64,000 nt of DNA from Gallionella sp. (GCA_017880865.1 JADGRL010000002.1:62001-126000); one strand, 5' to 3'; counted from the first letter of the stretch, positions 7,385-17,075 are shown. Numbers and translations are program-made. The notes: generated by a model not told the origin, from the sequence alone.

Positions 7385-8291
7385 GGTACTTACCCACTTC
7401 GACGTCTTCGAGCACGGCGAGCGCGTCGTCGGTCAACACAGCAAGTGAGCAATACAGCGAGATCAAATAGGACGCGATGGCCTTGCGGTCGATGCCCATG
7501 AAGCGCACGGACAAGCCCATGCTTTGCTCGCCCTGCAGATTCGGTTGATACAAACCGACCACGCCCTGACGGCTTTCGCCTGTGCGCAACAGAATGATGC
7601 TGGTCTTGCCTTTCACGACTGGGATCTTGTCCGAAGGAATCAGAGGAATGCCGCGCCATGTCAGGAATGGAGAACCGGAGATGGTGACCGTAGGGGGTGG
7701 CACGCCGCGACGGGTGCATTCACGACCGAAGGCGGCAATCGCCAAAGGATGAGCCAGGAAGAAGCCGGGCTCTTTCCAAACTTTAGAGATCAATTCATCC
7801 AAATCGTCCGGTGTTGGTGCGCCGGTGCGAGTCTTGAAACGTTGGCTGGCGGCGACATTGGTCAGCAGGCCGTATTCTTTATTGTTGATCAGTTCGCTTT
7901 CTTGGCGTTCTTTAACGGTCTCGATAGTCAGGCGCAATTGTTCTTTGATCTGATTGTGCGGGCTTCTATACAGATCGGACACGCGGGTATGCACATCCAC
8001 CACGGTGTTTACCGCGCTTAGCATGTATTCACGCCCCCACTCTTCGTAGTCCACGAAAGCTTTAGGCAATTCGCGCTCATCGCGTTGCGAGCAGGCGACG
8101 GTCACGCGCGAAGCATCTTTCACCTTGTTGACGCGATAGATGCCGGCTTCCAGCGGAACCCAGCTCAACAGCTGCGGCAACCAGCGCGGGGTGATGATGG
8201 AAAGTTGCGGGACGGTCTTGGTGGCATTCGCCAGCGTGCGCGCGGCGACATCGCTCAAGGCCAATTGGTCTTTGTGGTGTTCTACAGTCAT
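7371..8291 (-). CDS. srpI: Family 2A encapsulin shell protein (SrpI-like)
   Basis: A 306-residue protein of the HK97-fold encapsulin family 2A. Recognisable family segments are LANATKTVPQLSIITPRWL near the N-terminus, the extended arm with VDYEEWGREY, the P-domain stretch HPLAIAAFGRECTRRG, and a conserved C-terminal region with GLYQPNLQGE. Length agrees with SrpI from cyanobacteria and Acinetobacter. Such shells form 60-subunit nanocompartments around cysteine desulfurase. The gene lies between an XRE regulator and the cargo gene. Its start at 8291 has an AGGAGTG-type ribosome binding site, and about 97 bp of non-coding DNA upstream could hold an internal promoter. Confidence 0.95.
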   Translation of the reverse strand: MTVEHHKDQLALSDVAARTLANATKTVPQLSIITPRWLPQLLSWVPLEAGIYRVNKVKDASRVTVACSQRDERELPKAFVDYEEWGREYMLSAVNTVVDVHTRVSDLYRSPHNQIKEQLRLTIETVKERQESELINNKEYGLLTNVAASQRFKTRTGAPTPDDLDELISKVWKEPGFFLAHPLAIAAFGRECTRRGVPPPTVTISGSPFLTWRGIPLIPSDKIPVVKGKTSIILLRTGESRQGVVGLYQPNLQGEQSMGLSVRFMGIDRKAIASYLISLYCSLAVLTDDALAVLEDVEVGKYHEYK

Positions 8292-8388
8292 GAATCACTC
8301 CTTGCTAAAATTTTTAGGGAAAAAAGCTAAGCGATGGTCATGCAGATTGAGGTGAGGTTCAACCTGCTATAGCCATCAAATCGCTTGG

Positions 8389-8616
8389 TTAAAATAAAAT
8401 ATGCTCACATCGCGCGATAAACGAAGACAGCCTAATCTCCAGCGCACCAGCCAACTTATTAACTGTGATCAGCGAAGGCACAGCGTGGCCGCGCTCCACT
8501 TCGCCAAGATAAGAACGATTGAGGTCGGCACGTTCGGCCAGCTGCTCTTGTGACCAGCCGCGCTCTTCGCGCAATTGCCGTAGTACCAGCGAGAATTGTT
8601 CAACCGAGTTGCTCAT
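8389..8616 (-). CDS. Small XRE-family helix-turn-helix regulator
   Basis: A 75-residue single-domain protein that is essentially one Cro/C1-type DNA-binding domain: LRQLREERGWSQEQLAERADL, then NRSYLGEVERGHAVPSLITV. It starts in an ATGA overlap with the serine acetyltransferase stop and is followed by the encapsulin shell gene. It has no ligand-binding or dimerisation domain. Its position inside the operon suggests feedback control of the shell-cargo pair, perhaps from the short gap at 8292-8388. That is inference; such small XRE proteins could also act elsewhere. Confidence 0.88.
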   Translation of the reverse strand: MSNSVEQFSLVLRQLREERGWSQEQLAERADLNRSYLGEVERGHAVPSLITVNKLAGALEIRLSSFIARCEHILF

Positions 8617-9626
8617 ATTCGTGGTGTACCGGTCTTGGCCGGTTCATGCTGCGAACTGGCTTGAGTGATATGACTATTGGGCGGAACACTGTGCGTCAGC
8701 CAGACATTGCCGCCGATGGTCGAACCCTGTCCGATGGTGATGCGCCCGAGGATGGTCGCGCCAGCGTAGATCACCACGTCGTCTTCAACGATGGGATGAC
8801 GCGGCTGGCCTTTTTTCAGCACGCCATTTTCCCCGACAGCAAAGCGTTTTGCGCCCAAAGTCACCGCTTGATAGATGCGCACGCGTTTGCCGATGATGGA
8901 TGTCTCGCCGATCACGACACCCGTGCCGTGATCAATGAAAAAAGCGCTATCGATCTTTGCGCCGGGATGAATGTCTATGCCGGTATCGGAATGAGCGATC
9001 TCCGCGATGACCCTTGCGATCAGCGGCAGTCCTGTGTTGTGCAATTGATGTGCCAGGCGATGATGGATGACGGCGACGATGCCGGGATAGCACAGCAACA
9101 CTTCGTCCACGCTGTGCGCGGCCGGATCACCTTCGAATGCGGCGATCACATCAGTATCGAGCAGGGTGCGCAGGCGCGGCAAGGCGGCAGCAAAATCATG
9201 CACGATCACCTGCGCCCTTGTCCCGACGTCGCTGTCGTTGAGATTCCCGACATCGCTGTCGCCGAGATATCCGATGTCGCAGCCACTGTGATTTTGTTGC
9301 CGTGCGGTGTAACGCAACTCCAGACGCGCTTGGGAGAGCAAAGCATGCAGCGCCGCATCCAGCGTGTGGCCGATGTAAAAATCTTCGCTCTCTTCGCGCA
9401 GGTCGGGAGGTCCCAAGCGCATTGGAAACAATACGCCGCACAATGCTGTGACGATGCTGCGCAACGCTTCGCGCGAGGGCAGTTCGCGCCCGCCTGTTTC
9501 GGTCGGTCGGCCCTGACTGATGCGCCATTGAACACGTGCCGCACGCAGCCCGGTGACGATGTGATCGAGCGACCATTCGCGCGAATCGCCCGCCACCAGC
9601 CGCAACTCGTTCACGGCCTTATTCAT
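8613..9626 (-). CDS. Serine O-acetyltransferase (EpsC/CysE type)
   Basis: 337 residues. The C-terminal left-handed beta-helix (from about 205) has hexapeptide repeats and the catalytic histidine H233 in [12 protein letters not shown]. The N-terminal helical region is longer than in E. coli CysE, as in the SATs that accompany family 2A encapsulins. The enzyme makes O-acetylserine from serine and acetyl-CoA, the substrate for the neighbouring CysK. It overlaps cysK (ATGA) and the XRE gene (ATGA). An unusual feature is the acidic repeat [19 protein letters not shown] at residues 117-135, encoded by 24-bp tandem repeats at 9221-9284. Confidence 0.92.
   Translation of the reverse strand: MNKAVNELRLVAGDSREWSLDHIVTGLRAARVQWRISQGRPTETGGRELPSREALRSIVTALCGVLFPMRLGPPDLREESEDFYIGHTLDAALHALLSQARLELRYTARQQNHSGCDIGYLGDSDVGNLNDSDVGTRAQVIVHDFAAALPRLRTLLDTDVIAAFEGDPAAHSVDEVLLCYPGIVAVIHHRLAHQLHNTGLPLIARVIAEIAHSDTGIDIHPGAKIDSAFFIDHGTGVVIGETSIIGKRVRIYQAVTLGAKRFAVGENGVLKKGQPRHPIVEDDVVIYAGATILGRITIGQGSTIGGNVWLTHSVPPNSHITQASSQHEPAKTGTPRI
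9221..9284. repeat. 24-bp tandem repeat inside the serine acetyltransferase gene
   Basis: Units 9221-9244 and 9245-9268 differ at only a few positions; a third, partial and diverged unit follows to 9284. The reading frame is kept, adding an Asp/Gly-rich segment. Confidence 0.75.
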
Positions 9627-10597
9627 ACCGGCAAACCAGCCGCGTCGAAAATGCCTTCAAACAGGATCGAACTCAGATAGCGCTCGCCCGAATCCGGCAG
9701 GATCACGACGATGGTCTTGCCCGCGTTCTCTGCCTTTTGTGCCAAACGCGCGGCGACCGCCACCGCCGCGCCGCTGGAGATACCGGAGATGATGCCTTCC
9801 TCGCGCGCCAGACGACGGGCATACAGCACCGCGTCTTCGTTCGTCACTTGCTCGATGTCATCCACCAGCGACAGATCCAGCACGCCGGGCACGAAGCCAG
9901 CACCAATCCCTTGTATTTTGTGCGGCGCGGGTTTAAGTTCTTCGCCGTTGCGTTTCTGCGTCAGGATCGGGCTGGCGGAAGGTTCCACCGCGATCGAACG
10001 GATCGCCTTGCCGCGCGTCTTCTTGATGTAACGCGACACGCCAGTGATGGTGCCGCCGGTGCCGACGCCGGAGACGAAGATGTCGATCTTGCCATCGGTG
10101 TCGTTCCATACTTCAGGACCGGTGGTGGCTTCATGGATGGCCGAATTGGCAGGATTATCGAACTGTTGCAGCAACACGTATTTTGGATCGGAGGCCGCGA
10201 TTTCACGGGCCTTGGCTATTGCGCCGCTCATGCCCTTGGCACCTTCCGTCAGCACCAGCTTCGCACCGTAGGCGACCAGCAATTTGCGTCGCTCGATGCT
10301 CATGGTCTCCGGCATGGTCAGCGTGAGTGGGATGCCGCGCGCCGCCGCGACGAATGCCAGCGCGATGCCGGTATTGCCGCTGGTGGCTTCGATGAGCTCC
10401 TTGCCCGATCCCAACAGGCCGCGCTTATCGGCATCGTCGATCAGCGCCACGCCGATGCGGTCTTTCACCGAATAGGCCGGATTACGCCCCTCGATCTTGG
10501 CCAGCACAGTGGCACGGGCACCATCGAGGATGCGGTTGAGCTTGATCAGCGGCGTGTTGCCGATGGACTGGGAATTGTTTGCGAACGAGTTAGACAT
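9623..10597 (-). CDS. cysK: Cysteine synthase A (O-acetylserine sulfhydrylase)
   Basis: 324 residues of the fold-type II PLP family. It has the PLP lysine K45 in YSVKDRIG, the substrate loop [12 protein letters not shown], and the phosphate-binding glycine loop [10 protein letters not shown]. It condenses O-acetylserine with sulfide to give cysteine. It lies 32 bp after the rhodanese gene and overlaps the serine acetyltransferase, so acetylserine and cysteine synthesis are coupled to the encapsulated desulfurase in one transcript. The set could make cysteine and then strip its sulfur for storage in the shell; that flow is inferred from gene order. Confidence 0.95.
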   Translation of the reverse strand: MSNSFANNSQSIGNTPLIKLNRILDGARATVLAKIEGRNPAYSVKDRIGVALIDDADKRGLLGSGKELIEATSGNTGIALAFVAAARGIPLTLTMPETMSIERRKLLVAYGAKLVLTEGAKGMSGAIAKAREIAASDPKYVLLQQFDNPANSAIHEATTGPEVWNDTDGKIDIFVSGVGTGGTITGVSRYIKKTRGKAIRSIAVEPSASPILTQKRNGEELKPAPHKIQGIGAGFVPGVLDLSLVDDIEQVTNEDAVLYARRLAREEGIISGISSGAAVAVAARLAQKAENAGKTIVVILPDSGERYLSSILFEGIFDAAGLPV

Positions 10598-10629
10598 ATC
10601 TCTCTCCTATAAAATAAAATGAATACGTA

Positions 10630-11142
10630 TCAATCTTGCATAGAAGGTAAGCCGTGATTCAACCAACCTTGTTGCGGATCACCCGTGCCCTCGAAACCTT
10701 CGAGAATGTTGAAGGCATTGCGGAATCCCGCTGCGGTCGCCGCCTCTGCCGCTGCCACCGAACGCTTGCCGCTGCGGCACAGGAACAGCACCACATTGCC
10801 CTTGCTGGCGAGCGCTTCCAACTCGCGAATGAAGTGCGCGTTCTGCGACATATCGGCATCCTTAAGCCATTCCACATGGTGCACATCCTGATGGTGGGCA
10901 TCCGGCACCGAACCGACGTTGCGCAATTCTCGCGCGGTGCGCACATCGACCAGCTTGGCGATGCCGGAAGAAAATAACGTCCAAGCTTTCTGCGGCGTGA
11001 CATCGCCGGCATATTGCAACTCAGCGTGCTGTGCTTTCTCGCGTGCAGCAGCAAGAATGGCGTGTGACTCGACAGAAGCTTCAGATGGGGTGCGCGCGAT
11101 GCCATGCGGCCCACTTTGCGCAATTTCGGTAGCGATGAACAT
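10630..11142 (-). CDS. Rhodanese-domain sulfurtransferase, first gene of the encapsulin operon
   Basis: 170 residues with one rhodanese domain after an N-terminal extension of about 45 residues. The active-site loop is CRSGKRS with C122, so it should carry a persulfide. It is clearly paralogous to the rhodanese that opens the ssu operon (16611-17075): both share AGD/TGD, LVDVRT/LIDVRT, the same active loop, and GFEG near the C-terminus. Single-domain rhodaneses are regular members of family 2A encapsulin loci. It could pass sulfane sulfur to or from the desulfurase. A promoter-like region shared with the ssu operon lies at 11218-11287. Confidence 0.92.
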   Translation of the reverse strand: MFIATEIAQSGPHGIARTPSEASVESHAILAAAREKAQHAELQYAGDVTPQKAWTLFSSGIAKLVDVRTARELRNVGSVPDAHHQDVHHVEWLKDADMSQNAHFIRELEALASKGNVVLFLCRSGKRSVAAAEAATAAGFRNAFNILEGFEGTGDPQQGWLNHGLPSMQD

Positions 11143-11217
11143 TAAACCTCCTCAAATGAAAGCCGACCAACTTGAGCGTTGCAGGTGTGCAAACGCACTT
11201 TGATAAGCGATGAGGCT

Positions 11218-11287
11218 GCATCGTATGCCCTCCGTCTTAGAACAAAAACAAAGAAAAAAAGATAAGCAATGCAGAAAGTGGAATATC
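11218..11287 (-). promoter_or_regulatory. Shared sulfur-operon promoter region, encapsulin copy
   Basis: Seventy bases align without gaps to 17134-17203, with about 60 identical. On the minus strand a weak -35 (TTTTTG), 17 bp and TACGAT are conserved. Upstream is a conserved AT-rich stretch containing TTGCTTATC that could bind a CysB-type LysR activator. It ends 28 bp before the stop of the amidohydrolase-like gene, so ssu transcripts may also read through into this operon. Confidence 0.65.
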
Positions 11288-11315
11288 TGTGCGATGCTGA
11301 TATTCCTGTTAATGC

Positions 11316-12173
11316 TCAAGTCAACTTCAAAATGCGTTCGGCGTTCTTATACAACACGCTATCCAGCACCTCTTCCTTGAACCCGAGGTTCAGAAAGTCA
11401 TCCACTGTTTGGCGCATGGCTCGGAAGGGATAAGACGTGGCAAAGAGTAGCTGATCGCGCAGAAAGCTATTGGCAGCTTCCACATACAAGCTGCTGCCCG
11501 GCTGAAAAATGTACATGTCCGGCACAAGATTTACGTTCTCGTAGCGAAAGGCGACGCCGATGATTTCGTTCACATAGGGGTAGCAGCCGTGATAAACGAC
11601 AATATTCAAATTTGGAAATTGGCGTGCGATACGACCGATCGGAGCCGGATCGGTATGTTCAAAATTCGGCGTGGTCGGGCCGGACATGATGAATACGGGA
11701 AGGCCCAATTGGGCGCAAGCGTCGTATACCGGCAGGAACTGTGCATCATCCGCCGCCACCGGTGGATTGCCGAAGCCGGGTTCGACATTGATGCCGCGCA
11801 AGCCGAGTTGTTTGGTGGCGCGTTCAATTTCGGCCAATGCGGCTTTCACTCCGTGCGTTTGCGGATCGACCGAAGCGATGCCGATCAACTCTTTGTAAGG
11901 TGCGGTGATCTCCTTGATGCGGTCATTGGAAATGCTCAATGACGGTGTATCGCGTCCCACTACCACGGCTGAAGTGATGCCGCTTTCGCGTACTTCAGCG
12001 ACGAACCCTTCCAGCGTGTGTGAACGGACGAAGTGTTCGTCATGCTTGGAGCCAACGCGACGGTTCAACCATTTGGCCACTTCGTATTCCTTGGTTCCCG
12101 GTGTCGCGCCATAGAAGTCGTGCAAAAAAGAGGGTCTGCTGCGCAGGTCGATGATTTTTCTGGTGCTGCTCAT
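11316..12173 (-). CDS. Amidohydrolase-family protein of the ssu operon
   Basis: A 285-residue TIM-barrel protein of the amidohydrolase-2 family. Family features are NVEPGFGNPPVAADDAQFLPVYDAC, LPVFIMSGPT, the 'NLNIVVYHGCYPY' strand and the C-terminal YKNAERIL (the usual 'N..R.L' ending). The N-terminal metal-binding HxH motif expected near residue 10 is replaced by DLRSRPS, so it may not bind metal in the ordinary way. It is the last gene of the ssu cluster, 18 bp after ssuB. Co-transcription suggests a role in breakdown of sulfonate-derived carbon skeletons or another organosulfur compound, but no reaction can be assigned. Confidence 0.78.
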   Translation of the reverse strand: MSSTRKIIDLRSRPSFLHDFYGATPGTKEYEVAKWLNRRVGSKHDEHFVRSHTLEGFVAEVRESGITSAVVVGRDTPSLSISNDRIKEITAPYKELIGIASVDPQTHGVKAALAEIERATKQLGLRGINVEPGFGNPPVAADDAQFLPVYDACAQLGLPVFIMSGPTTPNFEHTDPAPIGRIARQFPNLNIVVYHGCYPYVNEIIGVAFRYENVNLVPDMYIFQPGSSLYVEAANSFLRDQLLFATSYPFRAMRQTVDDFLNLGFKEEVLDSVLYKNAERILKLT

Positions 12174-12191
12174 GGTGATATTCCTTGTGTG

Positions 12192-12959
12192 TTAATTAGG
12201 GCAGAGCTGGCCGTCCAAAACTCGGGACAGTACTTTCCCTTCTAGTGCGGCAAATTCTGCAGCACCTCGTTCACGGCGACGCGGTAAGTTGATTTCCAGA
12301 TCCAGCGTGATGCTACCTTGTTCGATCAGCACGACACGATCTCCCAGCGTGACAGCTTCCGCGACATCGTGCGTCACCAGCAGTACCGTAAAGTTGTGCT
12401 GCTGCCACAGGCGTTCGATCAAACATTGCATCTCGATACGGGTCAGCGCATCCAATGCACCCAGCGGCTCATCCAGCAGCAGCAATCGCGGCTGATGAAC
12501 CAGCGCACGCGCCAATGCGACACGCTGCCGTTGCCCGCCGGAAAGATTGGCCGGCCACTCATCTGCACGATCGGCCAGGCCGACTTCAAGCAATGCAGCA
12601 AGTGCCGCTGCGCGCTTATCTTTCGGTAAACCCAATGCCACGTTCTGAATAACCGTGCGCCAAGGCAGCAGACGCGCATCTTGAAACATGATGCGCGCAT
12701 CGGGATGAATACCGGCAGACGTTTTTCCATCCAGCACGATTGCGCCTGCTGTCGTTTGTTCCAGCCCGGCCAGCAAGCGCAGAAAGGTGCTCTTGCCGCA
12801 GCCGCTACGCCCGACGATGGCGACGAACTCACCCGGCGCGATAGCGAGGTCGAGTCCATGCAACACTTCCCGCTCGCCATAGCGTTTGACGAGGTGCGAG
12901 GTGTTGATCGCGATGCCGGTTGAGCTACTCACTTCAACCTCGGCGACTCTTGCATCCAT
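12192..12959 (-). CDS. ssuB: Aliphatic sulfonate ABC transporter ATPase
   Basis: A 255-residue ABC ATPase with Walker [10 protein letters not shown], signature LSGGQRQR, Walker [10 protein letters not shown] and the switch histidine in [10 protein letters not shown]. The length and the alanine-rich '[18 protein letters not shown]' helical region fit SsuB/TauB. It is 12 bp from ssuC and with ssuA and ssuC forms one importer. It powers uptake of alkanesulfonates, which SsuD then desulfonates. The family identity comes mainly from gene order, since sulfonate, taurine and nitrate ATPases look alike. Confidence 0.9.
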   Translation of the reverse strand: MDARVAEVEVSSSTGIAINTSHLVKRYGEREVLHGLDLAIAPGEFVAIVGRSGCGKSTFLRLLAGLEQTTAGAIVLDGKTSAGIHPDARIMFQDARLLPWRTVIQNVALGLPKDKRAAALAALLEVGLADRADEWPANLSGGQRQRVALARALVHQPRLLLLDEPLGALDALTRIEMQCLIERLWQQHNFTVLLVTHDVAEAVTLGDRVVLIEQGSITLDLEINLPRRRERGAAEFAALEGKVLSRVLDGQLCPN

Positions 12960-12971
12960 TGCGTTTCCTTT

Positions 12972-13757
12972 TCATGTTTGATATCCCTTGTGCCATTTCA
13001 GGCAATGACGCTCCAGCAATCCGGCGAGCACGTCCGAACTTTTGCCCAGCAAGGCATAGATTGCGATACCCAGTACCATCACATCGGTCTGTAAAAATTC
13101 GCGCGCGTTCATGGTCATGTAGCCGATACCTTCGTTCGCTGAAATGGTTTCCGCGACGACGAGGAACAGCCACATGTAACCAAGCGACATACGCAGCCCA
13201 ACCAGAATCGAGGGCAATGCACCCGGTAAAATAACTTCGCGGAACAATGCGAATCGGCTGAGGCCGTAAGTTCTGCCCATTTCGATCAGGTCTTTGTCTA
13301 CTGAGCGCAGACCGTGAAATGTGTTCAGATAGATCGGAAAGAACACGGCGAGTGCGACCAGAAATATTTTGCCGCCTTCCCCGATGCCGAACCATAGGAT
13401 CACCAAGGGAACCAGCGCGAGTAGCGGCACGTTGCGAACCATCTGGATAGAGGAATCGATCAGGTTCTGCGCCAGTCTCGAAAGCCCGGTGACAAAGCCC
13501 AGCAAAAATCCAATGCTGCCGCCGATGAGCAAACCAGTAACGGCGCGCTTAAAACTGGCCAGAAAGTGGTGGTACAACTCGCCACTGGAAGCGAGTTGCA
13601 CACCGACCTTGAGCACGTCTAGCGGGGCAGGCAGAATGCGGGTGGATAGCCAACCTGCCTGAGCTGCCAGTTGCCAGCCGAGCACGATAGTGACAGGCAG
13701 CAACCATGACAGTAGCCAGTCAGAGCGAAATGATTTGGTGCGGCTGCTCACTTTCAA
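12972..13757 (-). CDS. ssuC: Aliphatic sulfonate ABC transporter permease
   Basis: A 261-residue inner-membrane permease with about six hydrophobic segments and the binding-protein-dependent transport loop ...[26 protein letters not shown] (EAA motif, around residues 163-188). It begins in an ATGA overlap with ssuD and is 12 bp ahead of ssuB. It forms the channel of the Ssu importer. SsuC and TauC are hard to separate by sequence; the linked SsuD and SsuE genes support the ssu assignment. Confidence 0.92.
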   Translation of the reverse strand: MKVSSRTKSFRSDWLLSWLLPVTIVLGWQLAAQAGWLSTRILPAPLDVLKVGVQLASSGELYHHFLASFKRAVTGLLIGGSIGFLLGFVTGLSRLAQNLIDSSIQMVRNVPLLALVPLVILWFGIGEGGKIFLVALAVFFPIYLNTFHGLRSVDKDLIEMGRTYGLSRFALFREVILPGALPSILVGLRMSLGYMWLFLVVAETISANEGIGYMTMNAREFLQTDVMVLGIAIYALLGKSSDVLAGLLERHCLKWHKGYQT

Positions 13758-14923
13758 CTCTGCGACACGCGCAATTCAGGCTTTTCCGAAACGACACCGC
13801 CAAACGGGCCGCTCAGTACATGACCCGACAGGTGCTGTTGCCCCTTGCCCGGCAGCAGCGGGAATAGCAATTCGGCAACGCGGTACGACTCTTCCAGATG
13901 CGGGTAGCCGGATAGCACGAAAGTGTCGATGCCAAGGTCGGCATATTCCTTGATTCTGGCCGCAACAGTTTGCGGGTCACCCACCAATGCAGTACCGCAA
14001 CCGCCACGTACTAGACCTACGCCCGCCCACAGATTAGGACTGATTTCCAGTTCCGCACGGGTTCTGGCTTTTCCACCTTTGTGCAATGCCGTCATACGGC
14101 GCTGACCTTCGGAGTCGAGTTTAGTTAAAGCACTCTGCGATGCATTAATAGTTTCATCATCCAGTTTACTGATGAGTTCCTCTGCTGCTGCCCAAGCCTG
14201 TTCTTCCGTTTCACGCACAATGGCATGCAGACGAATACCAAAACGCATGGTGCGACCATGTTTTGCAGCGCGCTGTTTCACATCGGCAATCTTGGCTGCG
14301 ACGGCTTGAGGTGTTTCACCCCAAGTAATATACAAATCCACTTTCTCAGCGGCCAACTCATGCGCAGCTTCCGAAGAGCCTCCGAAAAATAGCGGTGGGT
14401 ATGGGCGTTGCACAGTAGGGAACAGTAGCTTGGCTCCCTTGGCTTTGAAGTGATCGCCGTCGAAGTCAACTGCGTCTCCCTGATGGCTAGCCTCCATGAT
14501 CTCGCGCCACAAGGTAACGAATTCGCGTGCCGCATCGTAGCGCTCTACAGAATCTTGAAACAGCCCGTCGCCCTCAAGTTCTGCCGTGTCGCCCCCCGCT
14601 ACCAGATTGAGTGCCAAGCGGCCGCCGGATAAACGATCCAGCGTGGCAGTCATGCGTGCCGCCAGCGCGGGTTGCAGTAAACCGGGACGAAGCGCTACCA
14701 GAAACTTTAATTTTTTGGTCACCCCGATCAGGCTGGAAGCCACCACCCACGGGTCTTCGCAAGAACGTCCGGTCGGAATCAACACACCGTCATAGCCGAG
14801 CGTATCCGCTGCTATTCCGATCTGCTTGAGGTAGTCATAATCAAGCGCGCGTGTGCCTTGCGTACTACCCAAATAGCGGCTGTCGCCGAATGTAGGAATA
14901 AACCAAAAAATATTTAATGACAT
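13754..14923 (-). CDS. ssuD: FMNH2-dependent alkanesulfonate monooxygenase
   Basis: 389 residues of the bacterial luciferase-like family. It begins [19 protein letters not shown] and carries the family stretches [38 protein letters not shown] and [16 protein letters not shown]. It cleaves C1 and longer alkanesulfonates to an aldehyde and sulfite using reduced flavin from SsuE. Length and conserved blocks match E. coli SsuD closely. It overlaps ssuC by 4 bp and follows ssuA by 50 bp, a complete ssuE-A-D-C-B order. Confidence 0.95.
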   Translation of the reverse strand: MSLNIFWFIPTFGDSRYLGSTQGTRALDYDYLKQIGIAADTLGYDGVLIPTGRSCEDPWVVASSLIGVTKKLKFLVALRPGLLQPALAARMTATLDRLSGGRLALNLVAGGDTAELEGDGLFQDSVERYDAAREFVTLWREIMEASHQGDAVDFDGDHFKAKGAKLLFPTVQRPYPPLFFGGSSEAAHELAAEKVDLYITWGETPQAVAAKIADVKQRAAKHGRTMRFGIRLHAIVRETEEQAWAAAEELISKLDDETINASQSALTKLDSEGQRRMTALHKGGKARTRAELEISPNLWAGVGLVRGGCGTALVGDPQTVAARIKEYADLGIDTFVLSGYPHLEESYRVAELLFPLLPGKGQQHLSGHVLSGPFGGVVSEKPELRVSQS

Positions 14924-14973
14924 TGTTCTCTCCTAAAAATTATTTTAAATACAGACCTAGCTCTAATTTTCTA

Positions 14974-15933
14974 TTACTTTTTTTGCTGCGGAAGCCACAC
15001 AACTTCCCGGATATTGAGTTGCTTGGGAATCAGTTTCAGTTCGTAAAATGTGTCGGCTATCTTTTGTTGCTCAGCGATGACTTTGTCATTGAGATAGCTC
15101 ACGCCGAAACCGCCGCGTACCAATGCACGTTCCAGTGTTGCTGTATTCAAGCCGGTGAGTGGAGCCAGTGCTTCGGCAACTTCTTTGGGTTTGGTTTGAG
15201 CCCATTCGTCCACTTTCTTCAATTCATCAAAAGTGGCTGCGATAACATCAGGGCGACGAGAGGCGTAGGTTTTTTCAGCCAGATAAAACTGGTGATTGTT
15301 TACTGTGCCTTTGCCATCTTTCAAAACACGCGCACCGATAGAGGTTTCTGCTGCTGCGAAGAACGGATCCCAAATCACCCAAGCATCGACGCTGCCGCGC
15401 TCAAAAGCTGCACGGGCATCGGCTGGCGGTAGAAACACGGTTTCGATGTCGCTATATTTAAGGCCGGCCTGCTCAAGTGCGCGCACCAACAGGTAGTGCA
15501 CATTGGAACCTTTATTTAGCACAACATTTTTGCCTTTTAAATCAGCTACTGATTTGATCGGGGAATCTTTTTGTACGACGATAGCCTCGCCTCCAGGGGC
15601 TGGTGGTTCATAGCCGATGTAAGTGATTTGCGCATTGGCAGCTTGCGCGAAGATGGGCGGGGTTTCGCCTACCGTGCCGAAGTCGATACTGCCGACATTT
15701 AGACCTTCGAGCAATTGCGGGCCGGCTGGAAATTCGGTCCATGTTACGGTGATGCCGAGGGGCGCAAGACGTTTCTCCAAAGTGCCATGAGCCTTGAGCA
15801 GAATCAGCGTGCCATACTTTTGATAGCCGATACGCAATACATTACTGTTGTCGGCAGCTTGGGCTGCCGAAATAATTGCCAACGAAAGCACTCCGGCAAT
15901 AAAAACAGACAAAATGCGATGCAAGTTTTTCAT
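14974..15933 (-). CDS. ssuA: Sulfonate ABC transporter substrate-binding protein
   Basis: 319 residues with a signal peptide (MKNLHRILSVFIAGVLSLAII, cleaved after AQA). The mature protein has IGYQKYGTLILLKAHGTLEK, GSIDFGTVGETPPIFAQAA and KGSNVHYLLVRALEQAGL, typical of SsuA. The start at 15933 is preferred to one 33 bp upstream because it has AAGGAA upstream and begins the signal peptide. It captures sulfonates in the periplasm for SsuBC. It lies between ssuE and ssuD. Confidence 0.93.
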   Translation of the reverse strand: MKNLHRILSVFIAGVLSLAIISAAQAADNSNVLRIGYQKYGTLILLKAHGTLEKRLAPLGITVTWTEFPAGPQLLEGLNVGSIDFGTVGETPPIFAQAANAQITYIGYEPPAPGGEAIVVQKDSPIKSVADLKGKNVVLNKGSNVHYLLVRALEQAGLKYSDIETVFLPPADARAAFERGSVDAWVIWDPFFAAAETSIGARVLKDGKGTVNNHQFYLAEKTYASRRPDVIAATFDELKKVDEWAQTKPKEVAEALAPLTGLNTATLERALVRGGFGVSYLNDKVIAEQQKIADTFYELKLIPKQLNIREVVWLPQQKK

Positions 15934-15966
15934 AATAATTCCTTGGGTGAGTGATGAATAATGCAA

Positions 15967-16551
15967 CTAAACAGCTAATGAATTTCGCTCGCCGAGCGAA
16001 CGAACCAGATTAAATTCGGGTAATGCGGGATATAGCGCTTCGACAAAATTTCGCACCCCGTTCTGCACGCGCTCTTCGATAGCGGGATCAAGTGTCAAAC
16101 CGAATTCATCCGACCAGACGATCTGTTGTTCGACCGCGTAGATGCTTTCCAATACTTGACGGGGTGCCAGAGAGGATAAGACCGGACGCAGTGCATAATC
16201 CAAAATGAGCGTGTGTGCCGGACTGCCGCCGTTAGCCAAAGGCAGTACGACTTTTCCGGTCAGACCAAATTGCGGCCACAGATCGATGAATGCTTTGAGA
16301 ATGCCGCTGTAGGCTGCCTTGTATACCGGGGTGGCGATGACAATGCCTTTGGCACGTTCGACCTGTTGCAGCGCAGCGATGATTTGCGGATGTTTGAAGT
16401 CCGCATGTAGCAGTGCCTCGGCAGGCAAGTCGCGCACATGCAAAGTCTCAACCTGAAAATCTTCCTGTTCAAGTCGATCTCCTATGTCTTTCAGCCAACG
16501 GCCTGTTCTGGATGTCACCGAGGGACTACCCCCGATCAATAAAATCGACAT
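15967..16551 (-). CDS. ssuE: NADPH-dependent FMN reductase
   Basis: 194 residues with the flavodoxin-like fold of the SsuE family: LLIGGSPSVTSRTG at the start (flavin phosphate loop) and GIVIATPVYKAAYSGILKAFIDL in the middle. It supplies FMNH2 to SsuD. The start at 16551 follows AAGGGAATA; a longer frame to 16614 would add an unlikely 21-residue leader overlapping the rhodanese stop. It is the second gene of the ssu operon. Confidence 0.93.
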   Translation of the reverse strand: MSILLIGGSPSVTSRTGRWLKDIGDRLEQEDFQVETLHVRDLPAEALLHADFKHPQIIAALQQVERAKGIVIATPVYKAAYSGILKAFIDLWPQFGLTGKVVLPLANGGSPAHTLILDYALRPVLSSLAPRQVLESIYAVEQQIVWSDEFGLTLDPAIEERVQNGVRNFVEALYPALPEFNLVRSLGERNSLAV

Positions 16552-16610
16552 GCTTATTCCCTTGAATAAATTTATAAATACGAAAGCTTCTTGTTTGCAA
16601 AGATTGAATT

Positions 16611-17075
16611 TCAATCTTTAATCCAAGGCAGGTCACGATTGATCCAGCCATTTTTCAGATTGACCTCTCCTTCAAAACCCTCGGTCACGTTGAATACATT
16701 TTTGAAGCCAAGTCGGCTGACAGTTTCGGCAGCTGCAACAGAGCGCTTGCCACTGCGGCATAGCAATAAGATGACATCCAATTTGCCGACTTTGCTTTCC
16801 AGTTCGCGTACAAAACGCGGATTGCTAACCATTGGATTTCCAATTGCCCAGGCATCATGAATGGAACCGGGCACATAGCCGACAGACTCACGTTCTTCAA
16901 TAGTGCGCACATCGATCAACAATGCGTCGCCCTGTTCAAACAAATGCCAGGCATCTCGTGGCGATATATCACCTGTGTAACGCAGTCCAACTAATTCTGC
17001 GTTTTTACGAGCATTGGCGAGGATAGTTTCTGACTCGGTAGCAATGTCAGATGACGACTCGATAGTGATGGACAT
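16611..17075 (-). CDS. Rhodanese-domain sulfurtransferase, first gene of the ssu operon
   Basis: 154 residues with one rhodanese domain and an active-site loop CRSGKRS (C106). It is the paralogue of the encapsulin-operon rhodanese at 10630-11142, sharing the N-terminal extension and most of the domain core. It lies 59 bp ahead of ssuE. A promoter region nearly identical to that of the encapsulin operon precedes it (17134-17203). Rhodanese genes are not part of classical enterobacterial ssu operons. Here it may handle sulfur released as sulfite or thiosulfate; that role is inference. Confidence 0.9.
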   Translation of the reverse strand: MSITIESSSDIATESETILANARKNAELVGLRYTGDISPRDAWHLFEQGDALLIDVRTIEERESVGYVPGSIHDAWAIGNPMVSNPRFVRELESKVGKLDVILLLCRSGKRSVAAAETVSRLGFKNVFNVTEGFEGEVNLKNGWINRDLPWIKD

